Positions 7,111-15,575 of a stretch of DNA of 64,000 nt are shown one piece after another. The notes under the pieces are model-generated. The model made no database searches. It was given only the letters and a program-made list of their open reading frames with translations, and was not told where the DNA came from. Source of the stretch: Paracandidimonas soli (GTDB lineage: Bacteria > Pseudomonadota > Gammaproteobacteria > Burkholderiales > Burkholderiaceae_B). The DNA is taken from positions 1 through 64,000 of the forward strand of contig NZ_SMBX01000004.1 of the NCBI RefSeq assembly GCF_004342005.1, given 5' to 3'. The position numbers and the translations under genes are program-made. Each line of letters begins with the position of its first letter. The first letter of the stretch is position 1.

Positions 7111-9309
7111 GCGCGCGACGGCGGGCTCGGGCAATTCCAGGCCGTAGGTCTTGATGCCGGTGGCGATCACTTCCTGCGTCAGGTCCAGGGCCCAGCCGGC
7201 GGCAACGGCGGCCAGCACGGCGGCGATGTCCTCCGACCGTTCGTCCTGGCCGATCATCGGCACGTCGCACGGACGGCACAGCCGGATTTCGTCGTTGCCG
7301 ACGGCCAGCGCGATGCGCCCGTCGACAACGAAGACGCCGCGCTCACCTCGGCCCAGATGGGCGTCCAGCGTGGCGTTCCGGCGGTCGGATGCGAAAAAGA
7401 TCACTTTGCCGTCGCAGAGCCCGGCCAGGCCGGAAACCCGCTCGTCCTCGGCATTGAGCACGGCGCAGCCGGACGGCAGCACGACGTCGACCTGGGTGCG
7501 GTAAATGGCGCGCGGCGTCGTGTAGTACTCGCCGCCATCCGGCTGGACATCCCAGTGCGACAGATCCTCGGCGTGCGGCAGGATGTTGGTGACGATGCCG
7601 ACGGAGCAGCGGTCGTAGGCCAGGCCCTCGCCCAGGATCAGTGCTGCGCTGCTTTCGATGACGGCGGCGTCGACAGCGCTGTTGAGCAGCAGGCGATGGC
7701 CGGCCGCCCAGTTGACGGCATTGCTTTTCTGCACTTGCCGGCGTCCCAGGTACACCCCGTCGGCGCAGGCCAGGCCGGTATGCCGGCCGGCCAGAAACAG
7801 CATGTGCGCGACCAGACGGGCGACCGGAGTGCGCCCCTGCGTGCCGCAGACGCCGACCAGCGGAATGCGGCCGCTTTCCTGCGGCGCGAACAGGTTGGCG
7901 ACGATGGCCTGGCCGACCGGCCGCGTCTTGCCTTCGCCGGGCTTGATGTGCATCAGCAGGCCGGGACCGGCATTGACTTCGACGATGGCTCCGCCCTGTT
8001 CGGCCAGCGGCCTGCCGATGTTCTCGCAGACCAGGTCGATGCCGGCGATGTCCAGGCCTACGACGCGGGCGGCCAGTGCCGCGGCCTCGGCGGTGTCGGG
8101 GTGGACTTCGTCGGTGCAGTCGAAGGCGTGGTTGGCATTGCGCTGGATCAGCACGACCCGGTCCGGCGCCGGGACAGCCTCGGGGCTCAGGCCCTGGCGT
8201 TCCAGCTCGATGCCGGCGGCGGTGTCGATCCGGACGATGGACAGGGGATGCATCTCTGTGGCGCCGCGGCGAGGGTCGCTGTTGATCTGGCTGTCGATCA
8301 GTTGCCGGACGGTCTGCCGGCCATCGCCGGTGACGGTGATGAAGTCGCTGCGGTTGGCGGCGACCAGGCGGCCGCCGACGATCAGCAGGCGGTGCTCGAT
8401 GCCGGCGATGGAGCGCTCGACCAGCACGCCCGAGCCTTCCTCCACGGCGATGGCGTAGGCCTTGGCCACTTCCTCCGGGCTTTTCAGGTCGATGAACACG
8501 CCGCGCCCGTGGTTGCCGTCGACCGGCTTGACCACGACGGGAAAGCCGATGTCGCCGGCGGCTTCGATGGCATCCTCGGCGCTGGCGACTTCGCGGCCTT
8601 CGGGCACCGGAACGCCGACCGAGCCGATCAGCTGCTTGGTCAGGTCCTTGTCGCGTGAGATGGCTTCGGCGATGGCGCTGGTCCGGTCGGTTTCCGCCGT
8701 CCAGATGCGGCGCATCGCGGCGCCGTAGCCGAGCTGAACGAGGTTGCCGTCGTCGAGCAGGCGGATGTGCGGAATCTTGCGTTCTTCTGCGGCCTGGACG
8801 ATGGCTGCGGTGGATGGGCCGAGATACTTGCGGTCCACCAGGCGGCGCAGCGGCCTGAGCGCTTCGGCCACATCGAACGGCGTATCGTGGATGGCGGCCA
8901 GCAGCAGCTCGCGGCCGATCTCCAGCGCCAGACGGGAGCATTCCTCGTGGAAATTGCTGACCACCAGTTTGTAGACGCCGCGCTCGCTGGTTTCGCGGGT
9001 GCGGCCGAAACCGTCCGGCAGCCCCGCCAGCACCATCAGTTCGATGACGATGTGCTCGAGGATATGCCCGGCCCAGGTGCCTTCCCGCAGGCGGCGCAGG
9101 AAGCCGCCGCGCTCGTCGTAGTTGCAGCGGTGCTCGACCAGCGACGGCATCCAGGACGAAAGCCGCTCGTAGAGTCCGGGGATCTTGTTGGAGGGAAAGT
9201 CCTCCAGGTCGCCGATGTCTATCCAGGCTTCGATCGACGGATGATAGGTCCAGATGCTGGGACCGCGCAGCGAAATCGTGTTTCGGAAAACAACGTCATG
9301 CGTCTTCAT
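7105..9309 (-). CDS. Short cyanophycin synthetase paralogue (CphA2/CphA'-type)
   Basis: A 734-aa relative of CphA with the N-terminal domain, a complete ATP-grasp domain (Gly-rich loop KPVDGNHGRGVFIDL near 260-275; EVNAGPGLLMHI near 445) and only the central part of the Mur-ligase-like domain. Compared with the adjacent 860-aa CphA it stops before the Mur C-terminal domain. Its P-loop reads GTQGRTP (489-495), so the ATP-binding lysine is replaced by Arg and Arg addition by this subunit looks unlikely. Short paralogues beside full CphA are known in other Burkholderiales, so the length is probably natural, although the stop codon falls in the edge of a repeat. It probably partners or modulates CphA. 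Confidence 0.9.
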   Translation of the reverse strand: MKTHDVVFRNTISLRGPSIWTYHPSIEAWIDIGDLEDFPSNKIPGLYERLSSWMPSLVEHRCNYDERGGFLRRLREGTWAGHILEHIVIELMVLAGLPDGFGRTRETSERGVYKLVVSNFHEECSRLALEIGRELLLAAIHDTPFDVAEALRPLRRLVDRKYLGPSTAAIVQAAEERKIPHIRLLDDGNLVQLGYGAAMRRIWTAETDRTSAIAEAISRDKDLTKQLIGSVGVPVPEGREVASAEDAIEAAGDIGFPVVVKPVDGNHGRGVFIDLKSPEEVAKAYAIAVEEGSGVLVERSIAGIEHRLLIVGGRLVAANRSDFITVTGDGRQTVRQLIDSQINSDPRRGATEMHPLSIVRIDTAAGIELERQGLSPEAVPAPDRVVLIQRNANHAFDCTDEVHPDTAEAAALAARVVGLDIAGIDLVCENIGRPLAEQGGAIVEVNAGPGLLMHIKPGEGKTRPVGQAIVANLFAPQESGRIPLVGVCGTQGRTPVARLVAHMLFLAGRHTGLACADGVYLGRRQVQKSNAVNWAAGHRLLLNSAVDAAVIESSAALILGEGLAYDRCSVGIVTNILPHAEDLSHWDVQPDGGEYYTTPRAIYRTQVDVVLPSGCAVLNAEDERVSGLAGLCDGKVIFFASDRRNATLDAHLGRGERGVFVVDGRIALAVGNDEIRLCRPCDVPMIGQDERSEDIAAVLAAVAAGWALDLTQEVIATGIKTYGLELPEPAVARV

Positions 9310-9434
9310 GCTGGCTGGACCCGGTGATTCCTGGAATCTGTTGATGGGCTGTTCTGCGCATTATCTGCGCTTTCCCCGAGCGGCGGATTGCCGATAAAAA
9401 GAATAATTTGATACTTTTCATGACAGGATCGAAA

Positions 9435-9905
9435 TCACAGAAAACGATCGAGCAGCTTCTTGCTGCGCCGGTCCAGCGCGCCCACATCCCGCACCAGGAA
9501 ATGGATGCCGTGACTATCTGCGATCAGCAGCCGCGTGCGGCTCAGGCGGCGGATGTCGTCTTCGCCCTTCAGCCTCAGATCGGCCGGCCCGCGGTCGGTC
9601 AGCACCCGCCAGGTGCTCGGGCAGATGAAGCCGGATACCTCGACGATGCGCTGGATCTCGGGCATGAACTCGCGGGATGCGAGCTCCTCTTCGATCAGGG
9701 CTCGCGCCGGCGCCGGAAGATCGGACAGATGCTCGGCCCAGGCGATTTCGCGGCCTTCCGCGCTGACCAGGGACAGTCCTTCGTCCGGGGCGGCGATGGG
9801 GAAAGCCCGCACCGGCGTGACGCCGGCATGGCGCGCGCCGCCGGCCGTCGTCAGGACAAGACGGCCGAAAGCATCCCGCTGCAGGTCGAAAGAGGCGTCC
9901 GTCAT
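9435..9905 (-). CDS. DUF1854 family protein, cyanophycin-associated
   Basis: A 156-aa soluble protein. The second half carries the DUF1854 pattern: an acidic helix (ALIEEELASREFMPEIQRIV), then FICPSTWRVLTDRGPADLRL and RTRLLIADSHGIHFLVRD. It overlaps the upstream ABC transporter gene by four bases and is followed by the two cyanophycin synthetases, so all four are probably co-transcribed. Proteins of this family are annotated as cyanophycin-metabolism-associated because of exactly this arrangement. The biochemical role is unknown; a cytosolic partner of the transporter is a reasonable inference. Confidence 0.88.
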   Translation of the reverse strand: MTDASFDLQRDAFGRLVLTTAGGARHAGVTPVRAFPIAAPDEGLSLVSAEGREIAWAEHLSDLPAPARALIEEELASREFMPEIQRIVEVSGFICPSTWRVLTDRGPADLRLKGEDDIRRLSRTRLLIADSHGIHFLVRDVGALDRRSKKLLDRFL

Positions 9906-12229
9906 GATGGCTCCGGGGCGGGTGCGACGGGCGTGGGCCGTTCGACTTCGTTGAATGCAGAGACATCCTCCCCGCCGTCGGCGGTGCGCGCCTGCGCCAT
10001 GTAGAGTTTGTGGTAGTGGCCTTCGGCGGCCATCAGCCGGTCGTGATCGCCGATCTCGACGATCCGGCCGCGGTCCATGACCACCAGCCGATCGGCCTTG
10101 CGCAGCGTGGACAGGCGGTGGGCGATGGCGATGGTGGTGCGCCCCTGGACCAGGTTGTCGAGCGCCTTCTGGATTTCCTTCTCGGTCTCGGTGTCGACCG
10201 CCGAGGTGGCCTCGTCCAGGATCAGGATGCGAGGATCGATCAGCAGCGCGCGGGCGATGGAGATGCGCTGGCGTTCTCCGCCCGACAGGCCCTGGCCGCG
10301 TTCTCCGACCAGGGAGTCGTAGCCGTGCGGCAGGCGCAGGATGAACTCATGCGCATGGGCGGCGCGGGCCGCGGCGACGATCTCGGCGCGCGTGGCCTCG
10401 GGCTTGCCGTACGCGATGTTCTCGGCGATCGTCCCGAAGAACAGGAACGGCTCCTGCAGCACCAAGCCGATGTGCCGGCGGAACTCGGCCACCGGCACCG
10501 AGCGCACATCGATGCCGTCTATCAGCACCTGTCCCTCGGTCACGTCGTAGAAGCGGCAGATCAGGTTGACCAGCGTGGACTTGCCGGAACCGGAGTGCCC
10601 GACCAGGCCTATCATTTCGCCCGGTCGGATGCTCAGGTCCACGTCCTTGGCGACGGCTCGGGTGCCATAGCGGAAGCCGGCACGCTTCAGCTCGATGCGG
10701 CCGACCACCTTGTCCAGGTGTACCGGATTGGCCGGCTCGGGCACGCTGGAAACATGGTCGAGAATGTCGAAGATGCGCTTGGTCGAGGACGCGGCCCGCT
10801 GCGTTGCCGACACGATGCGGCTCATCGAGTCCAGGCGCGTATAGAAACGGCCGATATAGGCGAGAAAGGCGGTCAGCACGCCGACGGAGGAATCCCCCCG
10901 GGCGATCTGCCAGATGCCGAACACCCAGACGACCAGCAGGCCGATCTCCGTGAGCAGCGTCACGGTCGGGGTGAACAGCGACCAGGTCCGGTTCAGCTTG
11001 TCGTTCATCGCCAGGTTGTGTTCGTTGGCGGCGCGAAAGCGTTCGGCCTCGCGCTTTTCCTGGGCAAAGGCCTTGACCACGCGGATGCCGGGAATGGTGT
11101 CGGCCAGCACGTTGGTCACCTCGGCCCAGACGCGGTCGATCTTCTCGAACCCGGTGCGCAGGCGCTCGCGTACCAGATGGATCAGCCAGGCGATGATGGG
11201 CAGCGGCAGCAGCGTGACCAGCGCCAGCCATGGGTTGATCGAGAACAGGATCACCGAAGTCATGGCGATCATCAGCACGTCGGTGGCGAAATTGAGCAGG
11301 TCGAGCGACAGGAAAATGTTGATCCGGTCGGTCTCGTTGCCCAGACGCGCCATCAGGTCGCCGGTGCGCTTGCCGCCGAAATACTCCAATGACAGGCCGA
11401 GCAGATGGTCATAGGTATGGGTACGCAGGTCGCGGCCGATGCGTTCCGACACCAGGGCCAGAATGTAGGTGCGCAGCCAGCCGAGCACCCAGGCGAGCAG
11501 CGCCGCGCCCAGCAGGCCGCCCAGGTACATGCCGACCAGCGGCCAGTCGATGGGCTTGCCGTTCTGGAACGGGATCAGCACGTTGTCCATCAGCGGCATG
11601 GTCAGGTAGGGCGGCACCAGCGTCGCGGCGGTCGAGGCCAGCGTCAGCACGAAGCCGATGAACAGCTGCCAGCGATACGGCCGGGCGAAGCGCCAGAGGC
11701 GCAGCAGCGTCCAGGTCGATGGCGTGGCGGAGGTTTCCCGTGTGCAGACCGGGCATTCTTCCTCGCCGGGAGGCAGGGGGGTCTTGCACTTGGGACAGGC
11801 GTCCTCGGCCGGCCGCCGGGCCGGCGCGCCGTTTTCCAGGCTGTCGCGGCACAGTTCGAACTCCGAGATGACGCCCAGGGTTGCGAGATTGCGGCCCAGC
11901 GTATAACGCCAGCAGGCCAGTCTTCCCCTGTAGTCGAGGAGTTCGAGCAGGCCGACGCCGGCATGGTCGTGATGGTCGAGGCGCAGCCCGGCCCGCAGCG
12001 GCCAGCTTTGCCATGAAGTGTCGTGAGGAGCGCGGGCCAGCAAGCGCCGGTCGGTGACGGCGACCAGGCCGTCGGCAAAATGCAATTGCCCGTCGAGGTC
12101 GGTTTCTAGGCAAGCCCGTACCTGTTCGCCGTCCTGCAGGACGGCGGATAGTTCGTCGGCGAAATGCGCCGGTACGGCGAATGGGGAAACGCCGGAGGTA
12201 TCCGTTGAAAGCGATGCAGCGGTCGTCAC
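9902..12229 (-). CDS. Cyanophycin-associated ABC transporter (TMD-NBD fusion, N-terminal zinc ribbon)
   Basis: About 775 aa. Order: a ~130-residue N-terminal region with a PH-like motif (DGLVAVTDRRLLAR); a CxxC-x10-CxxC zinc ribbon near residues 145-162 (CPKCK ... CPVCT); six transmembrane helices of exporter type; and a nucleotide-binding domain with Walker A GHSGSGKST, signature LSGGERQRIS and Walker B ILILDEATSAVD. As a half-transporter fusion it should form a homodimeric exporter in the inner membrane. I prefer the GTG at 12229, which has AGGTGA seven bases upstream; an in-frame ATG lies at 12280. It is the first gene of the cyanophycin cluster, so polymer, dipeptide or amino-acid export is the natural guess, not shown. 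Confidence 0.9.
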   Translation of the reverse strand: MTTAASLSTDTSGVSPFAVPAHFADELSAVLQDGEQVRACLETDLDGQLHFADGLVAVTDRRLLARAPHDTSWQSWPLRAGLRLDHHDHAGVGLLELLDYRGRLACWRYTLGRNLATLGVISEFELCRDSLENGAPARRPAEDACPKCKTPLPPGEEECPVCTRETSATPSTWTLLRLWRFARPYRWQLFIGFVLTLASTAATLVPPYLTMPLMDNVLIPFQNGKPIDWPLVGMYLGGLLGAALLAWVLGWLRTYILALVSERIGRDLRTHTYDHLLGLSLEYFGGKRTGDLMARLGNETDRINIFLSLDLLNFATDVLMIAMTSVILFSINPWLALVTLLPLPIIAWLIHLVRERLRTGFEKIDRVWAEVTNVLADTIPGIRVVKAFAQEKREAERFRAANEHNLAMNDKLNRTWSLFTPTVTLLTEIGLLVVWVFGIWQIARGDSSVGVLTAFLAYIGRFYTRLDSMSRIVSATQRAASSTKRIFDILDHVSSVPEPANPVHLDKVVGRIELKRAGFRYGTRAVAKDVDLSIRPGEMIGLVGHSGSGKSTLVNLICRFYDVTEGQVLIDGIDVRSVPVAEFRRHIGLVLQEPFLFFGTIAENIAYGKPEATRAEIVAAARAAHAHEFILRLPHGYDSLVGERGQGLSGGERQRISIARALLIDPRILILDEATSAVDTETEKEIQKALDNLVQGRTTIAIAHRLSTLRKADRLVVMDRGRIVEIGDHDRLMAAEGHYHKLYMAQARTADGGEDVSAFNEVERPTPVAPAPEPS

Positions 12230-12444
12230 GCGAAAATCACCTGAAAATACCCTGGGGCTCCCTGGAGGAATCCGGTGCATGGCCGCTCATGCAACTGCAT
12301 GGACTCGATCTCTGCACTGAGGGCGCGTAGATTAGCGCTGTTTCAGGCCGTCGGGTAAAAAAGTGGTGGGTTTGCGTGGTTTATGTGGCTGGCGCGATAC
12401 AAACCGGGGCATGCCGGAAACCCCGCGCTCGTCTCAGCGTCCCA

Positions 12445-13377
12445 TCAGCGCAGCAGCGAAGTCCCCAGCTGCTCTTCCAGCAGGCGGTCGTATTGGTCCA
12501 GGGCAGCCTTGATTTCCGTCACGAGGATATTCGCAAGCGGGTTGCTGGCGCGATAGCGGGGCCAGATCAATTGATAGTTGTAGTTCACCGAGGGCGAGAA
12601 GGGTTTCATGACCAGTTCTTCCTGCCGCAGGATGTGCATGGCGGTGTAGGGGTCCACCAGGGATACGGCATTCAGGTGCTTGGCCAGGGTACAGGCTACA
12701 TGGCTGTTGGAGGCGTTGGCCATGCAGCGGGGCCGGACATTGAGGTCTTCGAACACCTTGTCGATCACTTCCCGCATGCTGCCGTCCTTGACGAAGGCAA
12801 TGAAAGGCTCTCCGTCCAGGTCCTTTGCATTGATGTGCGTCCTGGCTGCGAGCCTGTGGTTCCTGGGCATGATACAGACCGCGTGGATGGTGCCGAGCGC
12901 CTCTTTGGAGACGGCCTCGTGCTCCATGGTCGTGGAGACGATGCCGAAATCGATCTGCTGGGCGATGGCCCACTGCATGATCTTGCTCGAGCTCCTGGCG
13001 CGGAAGGTGACGTCGGTGTTGGGGCGGGAGCGGAGGATCTTGCCGACCGACGAGGGAATGATGTGCAGGCCGAGCGCCATGATGCTGGCGACGGACAGCG
13101 AGCCGGCATGCAGCGCCCGAAGCTCTTCGGCGACCAGCGTGATGTTGTTGAACTCGGCCAGCAGGCGGCGCGCTTCCTTGTATAGAAAATGCGCTTCCGA
13201 GGTGGGAACGATGCGGCGATGCTCCCTGTCGAACAGGTTGAGCCTGGTGTCCTGTTCGAGAGAGGAAATGATCTTGCTGACCGCCGGCTGGGACAGGCAC
13301 AGGCGTTCCGCGGCCATGCTGATCGAACCGGTCTCCACGGCTGCGCAAAAGGCTTTCAGCTGCTGTACTGTAACCAT
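12445..13377 (-). CDS. LysR-family transcriptional regulator
   Basis: A 310-aa LysR protein: N-terminal winged helix (residues 1-60: LKAFCAAVETGSISMAAERL, then LSQPAVSKIISSLEQ) and a two-lobed effector-binding domain (about 90-295) that begins SLSVASIMALGLHIIPSSVG. It is divergent from the CoA-ligase/thiolase/peptide-transporter operon at 13983, with about 600 bases between that contain a repeat element, so it probably controls that operon in response to its substrate or a CoA-pathway intermediate. A LysR site (T-N11-A) could not be singled out. Confidence 0.9.
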   Translation of the reverse strand: MVTVQQLKAFCAAVETGSISMAAERLCLSQPAVSKIISSLEQDTRLNLFDREHRRIVPTSEAHFLYKEARRLLAEFNNITLVAEELRALHAGSLSVASIMALGLHIIPSSVGKILRSRPNTDVTFRARSSSKIMQWAIAQQIDFGIVSTTMEHEAVSKEALGTIHAVCIMPRNHRLAARTHINAKDLDGEPFIAFVKDGSMREVIDKVFEDLNVRPRCMANASNSHVACTLAKHLNAVSLVDPYTAMHILRQEELVMKPFSPSVNYNYQLIWPRYRASNPLANILVTEIKAALDQYDRLLEEQLGTSLLR

Positions 13378-13480
13378 TCTTTCCTTGCCGGGCCGCAGTG
13401 CCGAAAATACCGGAAGCGGCCAGAGAGGGCATGAGCATTATCGTCCGCGAGTGTAAGTCATATTGCCGCAGCCGTGTTGC

Positions 13481-13611
13481 CGTTTGACCACGCGCCAAAG
13501 CGCAAGCCTCGTCGTTCACGACGAGGTCGAGCGAGGCCAGCCTATACCGGCGCCACAGGCGCCCCCGTATTGTGGCGAGGAAGCTCCCGACTTCAGGCGG
13601 GAGTGACTCAC
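13481..13611 (+). repeat. 131-bp hairpin-rich repeat (copy 1), IS200/IS605-end-like
   Basis: Runs from CGTTTGACC to GACTCAC and matches the minus-strand copy at 6981-7110. Stem-loops: CCTCGTCG-TTCA-CGACGAGG, GGCGCC-ACA-GGCGCC and CTCCCG-(8)-CGGGAG. The middle spacer (about 13540-13548) is the most divergent part. The terminal hairpin and GAGTGACTCAC end recall IS200/IS605 right ends. It sits between the LysR gene and the operon it likely controls. No open frame inside. Confidence 0.7.
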
Positions 13612-13982
13612 TTTCGAATAATCTGTGGTTATGGAAAGATCAAAATATATCAATTGACCCCCAGGGCGGCGATGGCGTTCAATCATTCCCATAACACGAG
13701 AATTCAAAAATAATGCCGGAGACAAGGAATATGCGCCTCATCCATTTATTTTCCACCTGACGGAAATCGGGCACCCGCCTCGCCCGCGACGCTTCTTCAC
13801 GCTTTTTGTTTTTGCCGTTTCTTTAATAGGGATGGCGGGTGAATTGCGTCCCGCGCGAGCGGTATTCCGGTATTCATTCGATCGATCGATTTTCGCTATT
13901 CGCCGTTCCGGATATGGGGTGCGGCATGGCGCGGGTTTTGTCGCGCTCGATTTTTCGTGGATTTGAAAACTGGCCTTGGAAT
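13612..13982. other. Non-coding region upstream of the CoA-ligase operon
   Basis: AT-rich around 13612-13710, no supported gene. The operon promoter and LysR binding sites should lie here or just upstream; no specific element is clear. An in-frame upstream extension of the ligase (from 13839) has no ribosome site and is not included. Confidence 0.4.
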
Positions 13983-15575
13983 ATGAAAGTAGCTGGGGAG
14001 AAAATGGAAATTCCGTTCACCAATATCGGACACCTGGTCGATCACGCGGCCGTGCAATACCGGGACAGGCTTTTCTGGCAGTCGATAGACGACGATGTCA
14101 GCCTGACGTTCGCCGGGCTCGCGTCCGACTCCGTGTCGGTGGCGCGCGCACTGCATGGCATCGGCGCGAGAAAGGGCGATCACATTGCCGTGATGATGCC
14201 CAGCGTTCCGGAATTCTTCATCGTCTGGGTGGCGATCGCCCGCCTGGGGGCGGTGGCGGTGCCGATCAATTATCAGTACACGGTGGCCGAACTCGAATAT
14301 GTCCTGAAGGACAGCAATACGCGGTTCATGGTGGTGGAGCATGAGCGTATCGGTCTCATCGACGAACTGAACGCCGGCGGGAAAGCGCTCATTCCCGAAG
14401 ATCGCATCGTCCTGCACGGCGGATCCCGGAAGGGAATGCATGACTGGACGGCGCTGCTCGAAGCCGGCAGGATTTCGGACGTGGAGATGCCGGCGGTCGC
14501 GCTCGACGATCTGCTCACCATCCAGTACACCTCGGGAACGACCGGCTTTCCCAAGGGCTGCATGCTGCCCCATGATTACTGGCTCGTGCTTGGCGCCGTG
14601 CGCTCCGGGCAGTTCGGCCTGCCGCACCGCCTCCTCGTCGACAAGCCGCTTTCCTATATGGGAGGCATCTGGCGCCTGCTGATGTGCCTGTTCCTGGGCG
14701 CCACCGGATGCGTCGCCCGGCGGTTCACGCTGTCCGGCATGCAGCAGCGCATCGTCGACAACGAGATCGATTTCTTCTCTGTGACCGATCCGGTCGCCAA
14801 GCTGCCGGATCATCCCGGCATCGCCGGCATGAAATTCACTTGCATCACGGCGAGCGGCCTGAACAAGGACGCCCATCTTGCCATCGAGAAGAAGTACGGC
14901 GCCCCAGTGCGGGAGATGTACGGAATGACCGAAATCGGCTCGGCCACCTATGTGCGGTACGACGATGCCGCCATGAGCGGTTCGGGTTCGTGCGGAAAGG
15001 TCGCTCCCCTCAGGGAATGCCGGGTCGTGGGCCCGGACGGAAAGGACGTGGCGCCCAACGTGCCGGGCGAACTGTGGGTGCGCGGCCGGGGATTGTTCAA
15101 GGGCTATTACAACAAGGAAGAGGCGACTAGAGCTGCTTTCGCCGGCGACTGGTTCCGGACCGGCGACGTCTTCCGCCAGGACGAGAACGGCTACTTCTAC
15201 ATCCTGGGACGCATCAAGGATTCGATCCGCCGCAGCGGGGAGAACATTTCCAGCCACGAAGTCGCCGCGGCCGTGACGTCGCATCCCGGAGTCCTCGAGG
15301 TGGCCGTGGTGGGCGTTCCCGATGCGTTCCGGGGCGAGGAGGTGAAGGCGTTCATCCTCCTGCAGCCGGGAATCGATGAAAAGGATGTGGCGCCTGATCG
15401 CATCATCGGACATTGCGAAGGCCTGCTGGCTGCATTCAAGGTGCCCCGTTATCTGCAGTACGTTCCGAGTTTGCCCCGCACCAGTTCGGGAAAAATCGCC
15501 ATCAACGCATTGAAAACCGAAGAAGCCTTTACCAAGGGACCCGTTTTCGACCGCACACAGAATAAATGGATCTGA
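13983..15575 (+). CDS. AMP-dependent acyl-CoA synthetase/ligase
   Basis: About 530 aa, of the ANL adenylating superfamily: activates a carboxylic acid with ATP and transfers it to CoA. Core motifs: YTSGTTGFPKGCML (phosphate-binding loop, about residue 180), MYGMTEIGSA (A5), WFRTGDVFRQDENGYFYILG (A7), RIKDSIRRSGENISS (A8) and the catalytic C-terminal lysine segment RTSSGKIAINAL (A10). It resembles carnitine/crotonobetaine-CoA-ligase-like enzymes; the acid cannot be named. Starts at 13983 and 14004 are both possible (GGGGAG precedes the latter closely). First gene of an operon; its end overlaps the thiolase-like gene by 10 bases. Confidence 0.88.
   Translation: MKVAGEKMEIPFTNIGHLVDHAAVQYRDRLFWQSIDDDVSLTFAGLASDSVSVARALHGIGARKGDHIAVMMPSVPEFFIVWVAIARLGAVAVPINYQYTVAELEYVLKDSNTRFMVVEHERIGLIDELNAGGKALIPEDRIVLHGGSRKGMHDWTALLEAGRISDVEMPAVALDDLLTIQYTSGTTGFPKGCMLPHDYWLVLGAVRSGQFGLPHRLLVDKPLSYMGGIWRLLMCLFLGATGCVARRFTLSGMQQRIVDNEIDFFSVTDPVAKLPDHPGIAGMKFTCITASGLNKDAHLAIEKKYGAPVREMYGMTEIGSATYVRYDDAAMSGSGSCGKVAPLRECRVVGPDGKDVAPNVPGELWVRGRGLFKGYYNKEEATRAAFAGDWFRTGDVFRQDENGYFYILGRIKDSIRRSGENISSHEVAAAVTSHPGVLEVAVVGVPDAFRGEEVKAFILLQPGIDEKDVAPDRIIGHCEGLLAAFKVPRYLQYVPSLPRTSSGKIAINALKTEEAFTKGPVFDRTQNKWI

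Noticed and set aside
7087-8658. 523-codon plus-strand frame opposite the short cphA
   Set aside because: Low-complexity Ala/Gly/Asp/Val translation typical of an antisense shadow; the minus-strand product is clearly real.
10010-11392. 460-codon plus-strand frame opposite the ABC transporter
   Set aside because: Antisense shadow without domains; the transporter frame carries all ABC motifs.
13481-13611. CRISPR array or riboswitch
   Set aside because: Only one unit per locus, present in both orientations at unrelated sites; a mobile hairpin element is the better reading.
13896-15413. 505-codon minus-strand frame opposite the acyl-CoA ligase
   Set aside because: His/Arg/Asp-rich shadow translation; the plus frame has all ANL motifs.
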